DNA from: Pseudomonadales bacterium
Lineage (GTDB): Bacteria; Pseudomonadota; Gammaproteobacteria; Pseudomonadales; UBA7434
Direction of reading: 5' to 3'
Assembly: GCA_028223755.1 (NCBI GenBank)
Contig: JAOIUY010000001.1
Span: 48,001-112,000 of the forward strand
DNA: 64,000 bases
In this document: in pieces, positions 54,612 to 63,898 of the stretch
How positions within the stretch are numbered: position 1 is the first letter of the stretch
Layout of the letters: every line of letters starts with the position of its first letter
The notes under the pieces: generated by a model
Database searches by the model: none
Told to the model about the DNA's origin: nothing
The model's input: the letters and a program-made list of their open reading frames with translations, nothing else
Translations under genes and position numbers: made by a program

Positions 54612-55616
54612 TTGACCATCCACAGCAATATTATCGACATGATAGGCAATACGCCTCTGGTGCGCCTCAATCAAGCCTCAGAACTCACAGGTTGTGAAAT
54701 ACTCGGCAAGGCTGAATTCTTAAATCCTGGCGGCTCTATTAAAGATCGAACAGCACTTGGCATCATTCGTGATGCTGAATTATCAGGTCAGTTAAAACCC
54801 GGTGGTACTATTGTTGAGGGCACGGCTGGCAATACCGGTATTGGCTTAACTATTTTGGCCAATGCCTTGGGCTATAAAAGCGTTGTCGTTATGCCCATGA
54901 CACAAAGTAAAGAAAAAATCGATTCACTTGAATTGTTTGGTGCCGAACTGCATCTAGTTCCAGCCACCGCCTATGACGATCCCAACCACTACACGCATAC
55001 GGCAAGAAGACTTGCCGAACAACGCAGCAGCGAGCCTAACGGCGCGGTGTGGGCGAATCAATTTGGTAACACTGCCAACCGTGACATTCATTACGCAACA
55101 ACGGGTAAAGAAATCTGGCAACAGACAGAGGGCAAAGTTGATGGCTTTATTTGCGCGGTAGGTACAGGAGGCACATTGGCTGGTGTCGCTAATCGATTAC
55201 GCGAAGAAAACCCTAATGTCCGCATTGGCATTGCCGATCCGATGGGCTCATCACTTTATAATTACTACACTCATGGTGAGCTGAAATCCGAAGGCAACTC
55301 TATTACTGAAGGCATTGGTATTAGCCATATCACTAACAACCTTGCTGATGTGAAAATAGATAACGCTTTTCAGATCAGTGACAACATTGCCCTACCCTAT
55401 GTTTTTGATTTATTAAAAAACGAAGGCTTATGTTTAGGCGGGTCATCAGGAATTAATATTGCTGGCGCAGTTGAGCTAGCGAAGACCTTAGGTAAAGGAC
55501 ATACCATAGTCACGATTTTATGTGACTATGGTACACGCTATCAAAGCAAACTCTTTAACCCAGTGTTTTTAGAAAACAAAAATCTACCTGTTCCTGAATG
55601 GCTAAAGATTGACTAA
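54612..55616 (+). CDS. Cysteine synthase family protein (O-acetylserine sulfhydrylase-like)
   Basis: PLP enzyme of the cysteine synthase/CBS fold type II group. The start is TTG 54612 with AAAGGAAA upstream. 334 residues. The PLP lysine is Lys44 in NPGGSIKDRTALG, the phosphate loop is GTGGTLAG, TAGNTGIGL is present, and the C-terminal GGSSGINIAGA binds the cofactor ring. Likely function: cysteine from O-acetylserine and sulfide; a related beta-replacement enzyme is possible. The stop is three bases from the convergent DUF481 gene. Confidence 0.87.
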   Translation: MTIHSNIIDMIGNTPLVRLNQASELTGCEILGKAEFLNPGGSIKDRTALGIIRDAELSGQLKPGGTIVEGTAGNTGIGLTILANALGYKSVVVMPMTQSKEKIDSLELFGAELHLVPATAYDDPNHYTHTARRLAEQRSSEPNGAVWANQFGNTANRDIHYATTGKEIWQQTEGKVDGFICAVGTGGTLAGVANRLREENPNVRIGIADPMGSSLYNYYTHGELKSEGNSITEGIGISHITNNLADVKIDNAFQISDNIALPYVFDLLKNEGLCLGGSSGINIAGAVELAKTLGKGHTIVTILCDYGTRYQSKLFNPVFLENKNLPVPEWLKID

Positions 55617-55619
55617 AGA

Positions 55620-56315
55620 CTAAAAAGAGTAAGTAACGGTAGCGTAAGTTTCTGTATCTGTATCATCACGATTCGCTGGCACTTTATCGGTATGTTTAAT
55701 ATCAAAACCGACTTTAAGTGCTAGTGATCCTGTTAAAGAAGACTTAATCGATGCGCCAAGATTACTAATGGTATTCTCATCACCGCCTTCAATCCTGAAG
55801 TGTTGATTAAGCTCTGCGGTGTCGCTAAATTTCCACGAATAAATTTCAGCAAGGCGTAATGTGATTTCATTTTGTTTATCACCATCGGTAACTGCGTTCA
55901 TTCGATAGCCTGGGCCCGCTTCTAACGTCAAGCTTCGCTCATCATCATCAATCATTTTATAGCCATAACCCACGCCAACCGTTGACTGATAATCAAAGCC
56001 ACTAAAGTGATCTTCTTCGTGTGTGGCAATCATATAAAGGGAGCTACGCTCATCTAACTTCCGATCAGACTGAACTGCAAATGTGTATTTTTCTGCCGTA
56101 GTTGCGCCGCCACTCGCGTTATTAAATGCGGTTAAATTCGCTTGATGCGCCCAACCTTGATTCTCTGTGGTCAGTTTAAGCTTGGCATTAATCGTTTGTG
56201 TATCAGAGTTTCCGTCTGTACTTACAAAACCTAATTCAGCTTCGCCTAGAATGGGCTCAGCAACACTTACCGCACAAGTAAAAAATGAAACGCATAACAC
56301 AGAAAATTTTGACAT
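55620..56315 (-). CDS. DUF481-family outer-membrane protein
   Basis: A 231-residue exported protein. The signal peptide (KFSVLCVSFFTCAVSVAEP) is followed by EAELGFVSTDGNSDTQTINAKL, the DUF481 start, and by repeated barrel-like strands (FAVQSDRKLDERSSLYMIATHEED, STVGVGYGYKMI, LTLEAGPGYR). It ends in TYATVTYSF, a C-terminal aromatic. The family is salt- or acid-inducible in some bacteria; function is unknown here. AAGGG precedes the ATG. It lies 88 bases from mscS with a terminator between. Confidence 0.87.
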   Translation of the reverse strand: MSKFSVLCVSFFTCAVSVAEPILGEAELGFVSTDGNSDTQTINAKLKLTTENQGWAHQANLTAFNNASGGATTAEKYTFAVQSDRKLDERSSLYMIATHEEDHFSGFDYQSTVGVGYGYKMIDDDERSLTLEAGPGYRMNAVTDGDKQNEITLRLAEIYSWKFSDTAELNQHFRIEGGDENTISNLGASIKSSLTGSLALKVGFDIKHTDKVPANRDDTDTETYATVTYSF

Positions 56316-56356
56316 AATTTTTAAACCCTTTAGATAAATTTAACTATTTAAGATGC

Positions 56357-56385
56357 AAAAAAAAGGGCGGTGTTTAAACCGCCCT
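56357..56385 (-). terminator. Rho-independent terminator of mscS
   Basis: On the minus strand AGGGCGGT pairs with ACCGCCCT around a six-base loop, followed by eight T (complement of 56357-56364). Good stem and tract. Confidence 0.88.
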
Positions 56386-56402
56386 AAGAATTATATAAAA
56401 CG

Positions 56403-57257
56403 TTAGGCCGCTTGGCTGTTACTACTATTGTTATTACTGTCGCTACTACTATCGTTATTACTATGCACTTGCAATTGCGGAAATGGAATTTCAATACCCA
56501 CTTCATCGAAACGCGTTTTTACACGCTCATTAAGATAAAAGAAAACATCCCAATAATCCGCCGACTTAACCCAGCTACGAAAAACTAAATTCACGGATGA
56601 ATCAGCCAATTCAGATACACCAATCGTTATACCTTTATCATGCAATATACGACTTTCTGATTCGGCAATAGCTTTAAGCTCATCCTTGACTTGCTGTATA
56701 TTAGAATCGTAACCAACCCCAACAATTAAGTCTACACGACGCTCTGCCTGTGCTGAGTAATTAATAATATTACTCCCCATAACAGAAGCGTTAGCAATGA
56801 TAATCGTTTTATTATCGCCGGTATGTAAGGTCGTAGCAAAGATAGCTACTTCTGAAACGACACCTGCCGCGCCAGCCACCTCGACAAAATCACCCACTTT
56901 GATAGGTCGTAATAAAATAATCATTACGCCAGCAGCAAAGTTAGATAACGTACCTTGCAATGCAAAACCAACCGCCAAACCAGCAGCACCTAAAATAGCC
57001 ACTACCGATGCAGTTTGAACCCCTAACTGCCCAATGGCGGCAATAATGACGAAGGCAAACATCAAGTAATAAACAATACTGCCAACAAATCTAGCGACCG
57101 TCGAATCAATATCACGCGCACTCATTGCTGATGTCATGGCATTTGAAACAAGACCAACAATCCATTTACCGACAACATATATAGCCAGTGCCATGAGAAT
57201 TTTAACGCCATAGATAACAGCTAAATCTAGCAATTGATCCATATTAAATTCGGACAT
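56403..57257 (-). CDS. mscS: Small-conductance mechanosensitive channel (MscS family)
   Basis: Homoheptameric inner-membrane channel that opens in hypo-osmotic shock. The 284-residue protein has three N-terminal helices; the pore-lining one is GAAGLAVGFALQGTLSNFAAGVMI read in parts, with the Gly/Ala pattern of MscS. The beta domain follows (IKVGDFVEVAGAAGVVSEV). The C-terminal 25 residues are a Ser/Asn/Asp-rich low-complexity tail (about 265-284). It lies between the OmpA-like and DUF481 genes. Confidence 0.94.
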   Translation of the reverse strand: MSEFNMDQLLDLAVIYGVKILMALAIYVVGKWIVGLVSNAMTSAMSARDIDSTVARFVGSIVYYLMFAFVIIAAIGQLGVQTASVVAILGAAGLAVGFALQGTLSNFAAGVMIILLRPIKVGDFVEVAGAAGVVSEVAIFATTLHTGDNKTIIIANASVMGSNIINYSAQAERRVDLIVGVGYDSNIQQVKDELKAIAESESRILHDKGITIGVSELADSSVNLVFRSWVKSADYWDVFFYLNERVKTRFDEVGIEIPFPQLQVHSNNDSSSDSNNNSSNSQAA

Positions 57258-57303
57258 AAATTACCCCTTATTAAAATGTCTAATTGAGTTTATAAATAAT
57301 TAG

Positions 57304-58422
57304 CTACTCAGCACGTGTTTCAACGGTTGCCGAAATAACAGCAACTACACGACGATTAGCACTGCGGCCATCAACCGTATCATTACTAGCAACGGGTTGT
57401 GCTTCGCCATAACCTGCTGCTGATACACGATTAGAAGCGATTGAGAAACTCTTAACCAATACATCGGCAACTGCAGCTGCACGTCGCTCAGATAGCGTTT
57501 GGTTATATTCTGCAGAACCGCGACTATCGGTATAGCCTTCAACCACAACCTCAGTTACGGGATATTCCGTCATGAAATTAGCAACCGCTTGTATCTCGCT
57601 AAAATAACCCGGACTAACTACCGAGGAGTTATTCGAAAAATTAACCTGCAATTCAATTTCACGGGTTTCAGTCAAAAGAATATAACAACCCTCAGCATTA
57701 ACGCGCGCACCCGCTTCGCTACTTGGACAGCTATCTTGATAATTAGCAACACCATCTCCGTCACTATCTAAAGCACAACCATGCGCACCAACCTCAACGC
57801 CAGCCGGTGTATTCAAACAATGATCCAGACCATCAGTAACACTATCGCCGTCACCATCTAAAGGCGCTGCAGGTGCCGCTGAAGATGAACCCCCTAATAA
57901 AAACTGCAAACCCAGTGTAAATGCTACATCGGTGTACTCTTCATCAAGACTGGTAATGCCACGAACATCTGTTCGCGCCGCAACAACATCGTTAAAGGCA
58001 TACTTGAATCCAAGGCCATAATTAACAAAAGACTCATCACGATCGGCAGTAAATTCCTCGAAGGTATTTTCGCCAGCACCAATCAGCCAATAAGGCGTAA
58101 AATTATTGTCAGTCGCCATATGGTACAAACCATCAATGCGCCATTGATCAAAATCAATATCGCCTGCATTCGTTTCGGTATCACCGGACAAGTAAACCAA
58201 TTCAACTTGCCAAGGATTATCCCAGCGGTATCCAGCACCAATAGAGAAAAATGTTTCATCATCCTCATAATTATCAACAGGGTTAGCCAATAAACCTCGA
58301 TCACTATCAAAAGCGTAATAACCAACACTTGGCGTTAAGGTAAAACCCGAGTCTTGCGCCACACTGATTGAAGCATGCAATAGTCCAGTGGCACATATCA
58401 TCATTAATAATTTGTTATTCAT
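57304..58422 (-). CDS. OmpA-family outer-membrane protein with thrombospondin-type-3 repeats
   Basis: A 372-residue protein: signal peptide (MNNKLLMMICATGLLHASISVA), an eight-strand barrel (about 25-180), two Asp-rich calcium-binding TSP3-like repeats (DGDGDSVTDGLDHC; DSDGDGVANYQDSC), and a C-terminal OmpA domain (about 255-365) with VEGYTDSRGSAEYNQTLSERRA and NRRVVAVI. The last domain binds peptidoglycan. It would anchor the outer membrane to the wall and may sense or stabilise it. It is the first gene after the CHASE2 kinase on the same strand, 290 bases away. Confidence 0.92.
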   Translation of the reverse strand: MNNKLLMMICATGLLHASISVAQDSGFTLTPSVGYYAFDSDRGLLANPVDNYEDDETFFSIGAGYRWDNPWQVELVYLSGDTETNAGDIDFDQWRIDGLYHMATDNNFTPYWLIGAGENTFEEFTADRDESFVNYGLGFKYAFNDVVAARTDVRGITSLDEEYTDVAFTLGLQFLLGGSSSAAPAAPLDGDGDSVTDGLDHCLNTPAGVEVGAHGCALDSDGDGVANYQDSCPSSEAGARVNAEGCYILLTETREIELQVNFSNNSSVVSPGYFSEIQAVANFMTEYPVTEVVVEGYTDSRGSAEYNQTLSERRAAAVADVLVKSFSIASNRVSAAGYGEAQPVASNDTVDGRSANRRVVAVISATVETRAE

Positions 58423-58516
58423 ATCATCTCTATATTTATCAGTTATGCATCGTTTAACTTGATGTATATAAGTTACATCTCACTGAATGCATATAACTGA
58501 TAGCTAGTTTTTTGAA

Positions 58517-58572
58517 TTAAGTTACTAAAATTAAGTTACTTAGGCTAAGTCATTTGGGTTAAGTGATTTACT
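58517..58572 (+). repeat. Four-copy 14-base tandem repeat
   Basis: Copies start at 58517, 58531, 58545 and 58559: TTAAGTTACTAAAA, TTAAGTTACTTAGG, CTAAGTCATTTGGG and TTAAGTGATTTACT. The period is exactly 14 bases and the first two copies are ten bases identical. It lies about 95-150 bases upstream of the OmpA-like gene, between it and the kinase gene. Confidence 0.8.
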
Positions 58573-58712
58573 AGAACACCATTCAATTAAATACAGCAGA
58601 ATAAAAACGCAGACGCTATTTATAGAATGGCAGTGATGCGCATTCTACAATCAATTGGATTCAATACAGGTGTCAAAGAATGTAAAAACAGATGTACATG
58701 TTTTATTTTTGA

Positions 58713-61307
58713 TCAGACCGCGCTAACAGCAGGAAATTTAAGGGAGAAAGAGGTACTTTTACCAAGTTCAGAGTCGACATGAATACTTCCTCCGTGTCGT
58801 TCGACAACCGTATGAACAAAGCTGAGCCCTAGCCCATAACTTTTTGCGCCATAGGTATTTCGCGGCGGCTCTTGAGAGGCATCTTCATGCTGATTTTTTC
58901 GAGCACGAAAATAAGGTTCAAATAAGTGTGGTATCAACTCACTAGGAATACCGCTTCCCGTATCGTTAATCACAACATGCACACCTTGCTGGGAATACAA
59001 GCGAATCGTTACCTGATTACCTTCTGGTGTATGTTGAACCGCATTGTAAAGAATATTAGTCACAGCGCGCTCTAACAAATGCACGTCACCAGAGACCCAG
59101 CAATCGTCCAAACTACGATCAATAACAACCTCAACTTTTTTATTGCTCGCGTAACCAAATACCTGTGCATAGGCACCATCAATCACACCATGCATATCAA
59201 CCCATTGAAAGATATCTCGATTAATATTTTCAGCACGGGATAGCTGTAAAAAATCTTCAGAGTATTTTAAATTCCTTCGCGCAAAATACTCTATCTGCTT
59301 TATAAATTCGTATTGAGCATTACCAGCTTCTGATTCAGTGCTTGCTAAATTATTTAAACGATAACTTTCAACCAGTGATAATAACGATACGATTGGCGAG
59401 CGCATATCATGTGATAAAAAGGCCAGCGCTTCATTTTTTCCACGCTCTAAATAGCGCAACTGAGTAACATCTGTAAATACAAATACCAAGGTATCGTTTG
59501 GTGCTTTCTGGTCAGCAACAATAGCAGCCTGACACAGTAAGCACTGATCATCTGCCATCTGTATCTCTTGATAAACTCTCTCTTGATCCAACATCAAACT
59601 TCTAAGAATACCGAGCCAAACATAGGCACTCACGGAATTCTGTAAATCAACAACTGAACCACCCACAGATGACTCGGGAAATAATCTCAGGAAGTTTTCA
59701 TTGGTAAAAATAATTTTACCTGCCGCATCAGCCACCATCACGGCATCTTGTAGCTCAGCCATACTTTTATTCATTCGCAACTGTGCTTTTTCAGCCACAT
59801 TTTTAATCGAATAAATTTCCTTAATAGTCTTCTCAACCAACTCATAAGAATCGGCTGGCGACTTATCATCAGCATTTAAGTCTGACAGCAATGCTGATAA
59901 TACTGGCCTGAATATTTCTTCCTTTACGCTGCCATCAACCTTTAAACGATAAGGAATTTTTTTGTAATAAAATCCTGTAATCACTCCCGCTTTTGAAAAT
60001 TGCATCGCAGGCCAAGTGTTATAAAAATCCACCGGCCACTTATCTAAAGACCAGTCACTAATTAAACCCAGCTCGGTTAATTTTTTTAAATTATTTTTAA
60101 ACACCAGCAAATCAAAAACCGGTGTCGTCGACCCCTGCCGCAGAACGGCTAATTCTCTCTGCAAAAAATTCAAAGCAATTTCAATTCGTCGCCAGCTCCA
60201 TAGCGGATAAAAAATTATAATTGCTAACAGAGAAGAAACCGGAGAAAACCAATAATCAAACCACAGCAAACTCGCAAATACCAAGCCACTAATACCAACA
60301 ATTGAAGCAACGGTCGTCAATAAAAAATTAGCTGGTGTTAAATGACTAAATAAGAAAGTGAAGGCAGCTACAACTAAGACGCTAAAAAAAGCATGTGCAA
60401 ACTCATCGGGCTCGCCAATATAACCATTAGCTCTTAATGCTTGATAAGCATTGGCATTGAATTCCACGCCGGCTAAAGCACCCAATGGCGTCGGTATTTC
60501 ATCACCCAGACCCTTAGCGGTTGCACCAACAAAGACTCGTTTACCGCGCCATTGATCAGGGTCAACTAAACCATCTAACACATCAACGTAGGAGATACGA
60601 TATACCATATTAGGAGGCCCAATAAAACGCAGTAAATTATAATGATCTCGATAGATCATATAAGGAGAAGGAGAAGTTGACTCAATTGAACGGCTACGCC
60701 TACCACTTAATTTATCAGGCAACTCGCCAAGCATATCCGCCATTGCCAAAGAGAGATGGGGCCAATAGGCTTCACCTAAACCCTCTTTAAGATACAAACC
60801 CCTTGCTACACCGTTGTCGCTGTAGTCGACATGCGCATGCCCCAAGCCTGCAGCCGACTTGGAATAAAGCGGCATGGGCATCACCTCACGCAACTCGCCT
60901 CGAAATCGTAATGCTTCAACAAAGACAGGAAGAATAACGTTTTCACTCGATTTTAATGCGTTGGCAAATTGCTGGTCAGATGAAATAGCCTCACCTTCAG
61001 AAAGTATTTCTGACTGTGGTTCTGCAAAGATAAGATCAAAGACAATAGCATCAGCAGGCTTAAGGTGAGCTAATAGTTGTGCGTGATAACGTCGATCCCA
61101 CGGCCACGCTCCTAAGCGCTCAATCGAAGTCTCGTCGATAGCAACGACAACCACATCATCAGGATAATCGAGTAAATTTTTCTTCAATAGAAAATCATAG
61201 TAAGCCGTGTCAATTGATGAAAACCAATTAAACCAACTCGCTAAAGCGGCAACCACACTGGTGATAATAATGGTTACCGCAGGCGATGTTTTTCTACCCG
61301 TACTCAT
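58713..61307 (-). CDS. CHASE2-PAS sensor histidine kinase
   Basis: An 864-residue membrane kinase. One N-terminal helix (about 10-27), a periplasmic CHASE2 domain (about 30-300; DVVVVAIDETSIERLGAWPWDR near its start), then three helices (about 305-371), a helical linker, a PAS-like region (about 512-620, VMVADAAGKIIFTN), and the kinase. His633 in SHDMRSPIVSLLSL is the phospho-acceptor; the ATP domain has N755 (NAVQHTPEG), DTGSGIP and GLGLSF. It is 66 bases downstream of the FecR-like gene. Probably senses the periplasm and phosphorylates the regulator at 62867. Confidence 0.9.
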   Translation of the reverse strand: MSTGRKTSPAVTIIITSVVAALASWFNWFSSIDTAYYDFLLKKNLLDYPDDVVVVAIDETSIERLGAWPWDRRYHAQLLAHLKPADAIVFDLIFAEPQSEILSEGEAISSDQQFANALKSSENVILPVFVEALRFRGELREVMPMPLYSKSAAGLGHAHVDYSDNGVARGLYLKEGLGEAYWPHLSLAMADMLGELPDKLSGRRSRSIESTSPSPYMIYRDHYNLLRFIGPPNMVYRISYVDVLDGLVDPDQWRGKRVFVGATAKGLGDEIPTPLGALAGVEFNANAYQALRANGYIGEPDEFAHAFFSVLVVAAFTFLFSHLTPANFLLTTVASIVGISGLVFASLLWFDYWFSPVSSLLAIIIFYPLWSWRRIEIALNFLQRELAVLRQGSTTPVFDLLVFKNNLKKLTELGLISDWSLDKWPVDFYNTWPAMQFSKAGVITGFYYKKIPYRLKVDGSVKEEIFRPVLSALLSDLNADDKSPADSYELVEKTIKEIYSIKNVAEKAQLRMNKSMAELQDAVMVADAAGKIIFTNENFLRLFPESSVGGSVVDLQNSVSAYVWLGILRSLMLDQERVYQEIQMADDQCLLCQAAIVADQKAPNDTLVFVFTDVTQLRYLERGKNEALAFLSHDMRSPIVSLLSLVESYRLNNLASTESEAGNAQYEFIKQIEYFARRNLKYSEDFLQLSRAENINRDIFQWVDMHGVIDGAYAQVFGYASNKKVEVVIDRSLDDCWVSGDVHLLERAVTNILYNAVQHTPEGNQVTIRLYSQQGVHVVINDTGSGIPSELIPHLFEPYFRARKNQHEDASQEPPRNTYGAKSYGLGLSFVHTVVERHGGSIHVDSELGKSTSFSLKFPAVSAV

Positions 61308-61373
61308 AATCGCTATCCGGTAAGATTTCGGTTAATCATTATTTTTATAATTGAAAATCCTTTGTTAAAAAAC

Positions 61374-62762
61374 CTACAACGCGACAAAGGCGAGAACAGT
61401 GGCAAGTATTCCTATCAATAAATTTTTATTATTTTCTCGAACTAAATGAACAGGCTCACTATAATCACTTTCAGGAATTTCATCTGCTAACGCTTTTACT
61501 CTGACATAAACAGAATTAACACTCGAGTCCGGCGACAAATTCACTGACAACGCTTCTGTGGTTTCAGTGGCAATAACACTAGAAAAATCGGGCTCCTCAC
61601 TGACCTCAATACGATAACGCATTGCATCTTGAACCTGCTCCCAATCACTGGACAATCCCGATCGACTAAATTCTGCCTGCGTTATTTGTGGCGTGTCTAA
61701 TTTCGCCTGATAACATAAACGTCGCTGCGACTCTAAACCGTTATAACCCTGACCATCAACGGCATTCACTTTAACTTGATAGCAACCCTCTTCTAACCCT
61801 TTAAACACATAATTAGAATCGGCAACACTCACAGTAGAGATGACTTTATCCATGCTGATATCGTCTTCCATCAAAGCTAAGCGATATTGAGTAGCCGATA
61901 ATGATACCTGCCACTCAACATAACCTGGATCATTACAATTGCGACTCCATCGCGGAGCAGCAATCAACGTTGCCGCTGGAGATAAGCCCTGACCTTCAAT
62001 TGTACTCACGCCTTGCCCCGCAGAAATATCTTGGCTCTCGCCACTCGATGATACGCCGACAATACCCTCGAGCACCTCACTCCGCATCGCTGCACTTTGC
62101 CCTTGGGCTGATGGCACTACACTGATAACGCGAAATTTTGTACCGCGAACTGCCGCAACAGCCGAAGGTGTCTTAATGCGGAATTGTGTTCTTGGCATGC
62201 GCTTTGGCACAGTAACTTGCACCTCACCGCGCGGTAAGCTCACCTCAATCGACTGAGCCCTTGCTTGTTTAATTGCCGACGATGAGTCAATAATCAATTC
62301 ACTGTTGGCACTCATCACAATGGTTGCACCATCCGCAAAACGTAATGTCGCCGAACCTTGTCCAACCTCAATTCTATGACCTATCCGTAAATCTTGACCA
62401 TTAACCAATTCAGCCGGCTTTTGATTAGCGCTTGAAAAAACCACCTCTCCAGAAATATAAACGGCTTGCGCGGCGACGGGCGCTTGCTTTAACCATTCAA
62501 CAGGAATCAGCAATACTGTTCCTGTAGAGAGCTGCTTGGGATTGTTAATCTGGTTATGGCCAGCGAGATCACGCCAACAATCATTGTGCGTTGTGTATTG
62601 ATTGCATATAGACCAAATAGTATCGCCCGGACGGACGCTGTAGCGCCAATCTCCGGCCTGAGATTGAACGCTGAATAAAACTGATGCGCCCAACAAAGTC
62701 AGGCAAAGAATGGCGCGAGTAGTGATGATATTAATAAAATGAATCATTATTGTCATATGCAT
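61374..62762 (-). CDS. LysM-FecR domain protein, probable envelope sensor
   Basis: A 462-residue protein. A signal peptide or anchor is at about 12-36, a LysM peptidoglycan-binding domain at 39-88 (YSVRPGDTIWSICNQY...NNPKQLSTGTVLLIP), and a FecR-type beta domain at about 100-215 (LRFADGATIVMSANSELII, RTQFRIKTPSAVAAVRGTKFRV). Two fibronectin-like repeats follow (about 260-440), and a C-terminal helix NLLIGILATVLAFVAL. FecR-LysM proteins occur next to CHASE2 proteins in other bacteria, as I recall. It may gauge peptidoglycan and signal to the CHASE2 kinase. Confidence 0.85.
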   Translation of the reverse strand: MHMTIMIHFINIITTRAILCLTLLGASVLFSVQSQAGDWRYSVRPGDTIWSICNQYTTHNDCWRDLAGHNQINNPKQLSTGTVLLIPVEWLKQAPVAAQAVYISGEVVFSSANQKPAELVNGQDLRIGHRIEVGQGSATLRFADGATIVMSANSELIIDSSSAIKQARAQSIEVSLPRGEVQVTVPKRMPRTQFRIKTPSAVAAVRGTKFRVISVVPSAQGQSAAMRSEVLEGIVGVSSSGESQDISAGQGVSTIEGQGLSPAATLIAAPRWSRNCNDPGYVEWQVSLSATQYRLALMEDDISMDKVISTVSVADSNYVFKGLEEGCYQVKVNAVDGQGYNGLESQRRLCYQAKLDTPQITQAEFSRSGLSSDWEQVQDAMRYRIEVSEEPDFSSVIATETTEALSVNLSPDSSVNSVYVRVKALADEIPESDYSEPVHLVRENNKNLLIGILATVLAFVAL

Positions 62763-62866
62763 ACAAAATACCGATGGCAGGAATCAGTCCACTATTGAAC
62801 TACTGCAATCAACATTATTCAATGCAAATGAGACTAAAAATACGCGATTTAACTGATTATTAGAGA

Positions 62867-63568
62867 TTATTCAGGAGGAACAAGCGCTTCGAGCTTTTCT
62901 AATCGATAACCATGCTGGTATACCGTCTTGATACAATAGCCAATTTCAGGCCCGATATTCAGGCTGCGCCTGATTCTACTGACGTGAACATCGACCGTGC
63001 GTGTATTGAGCGTGGCATCAATTCCCCACACTTCACGCAATAAGTAGTCTCTAGAAAGCAGTTTGCCGACATTTTTTAGCATGCAGTAAGCTAACTGGTA
63101 GTCTTTCGGGGTTAATTTGACGATATCGCCATTCACCGTGACCGATTGCGATGCAGAATCTAGCGAGATAGGCCCTAGCGTCAAACAAGTGTCTTCGCTA
63201 GTGACTCCCGCACGGCGTGCTAAAGAGTTAAGTCTTGCCAACAATTCAGCTTTGCGTAACGGTTTAATTAAATAATCATCGGCACCAGCCTGCAGTGCTT
63301 TGACAATATCGACTTCGGCATCGCGTTGAGTGGCAAACAGAACCGGGACATTAGAATTAAGCTGGCCGCGAACAGAAGCAAGCACATCAAGCCCCTCCAT
63401 ATCGGGCAGCTGCCAATCTAGGATAAGTAGATCTACTGGGTTATCAGTTAATAAATGGATAAAGTCTGTGCCAGTGGCCGCATGAGTAACAGCGAACCCC
63501 TCGCCATCAAGCCAAGATTTAACGAGCTCAGCTTGAGATTGTTCATCTTCTAAGTAACCGATTCTCAA
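62867..63568 (-). CDS. OmpR-family response regulator
   Basis: A 233-residue two-domain transcription factor. The receiver has Asp51 in LLILDWQLPDMEG, the acidic pair in YLEDEQ, Thr80 and Lys102 (YLIKPLRKAEL). The winged-helix output (about 128-226) has TPKDYQLAYCMLKN and the RTVDVHVSRIRRSL recognition helix. It is the first gene of the three-gene set with the FecR-like and CHASE2-kinase genes, in the same direction. Target genes are unknown; the adjacent OmpA-like gene is an obvious candidate. Confidence 0.92.
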   Translation of the reverse strand: MRIGYLEDEQSQAELVKSWLDGEGFAVTHAATGTDFIHLLTDNPVDLLILDWQLPDMEGLDVLASVRGQLNSNVPVLFATQRDAEVDIVKALQAGADDYLIKPLRKAELLARLNSLARRAGVTSEDTCLTLGPISLDSASQSVTVNGDIVKLTPKDYQLAYCMLKNVGKLLSRDYLLREVWGIDATLNTRTVDVHVSRIRRSLNIGPEIGYCIKTVYQHGYRLEKLEALVPPE

Positions 63569-63898
63569 TGTCTTATTTTCCTTTTTTGTTTTCTGTGGAT
63601 TGTAATCTATTCACCGCTAAACCGATAACTATTGCATCGAATGTGCTAAATAACAGAATGAAGTGCTCTAACTCGCTCTGACTCTATTTTTGGCAAAAAT
63701 ATCCGCAATTTTGTCTCAATCTTCTACCTTTCTGTCGTTAATTGAGCCTTTTTAGCAAAACTTATGACTCCAGAGCTTCATCCAAAGACTTCTCGTATTT
63801 TACATTTATTTACTCATAAACTACTGCATCTAACCATCACAGAGTCGTAAACTACATCCTTATCAAGATCCAAACAAAGACTACTTTTTGGGAAAGTG
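63569..63898. other. Divergent intergenic region before the window-end gene
   Basis: 330 AT-rich bases between the response-regulator gene and a plus-strand gene. I find no clear promoter, repeat or hairpin. It should hold the promoters of both genes. Confidence 0.5.
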
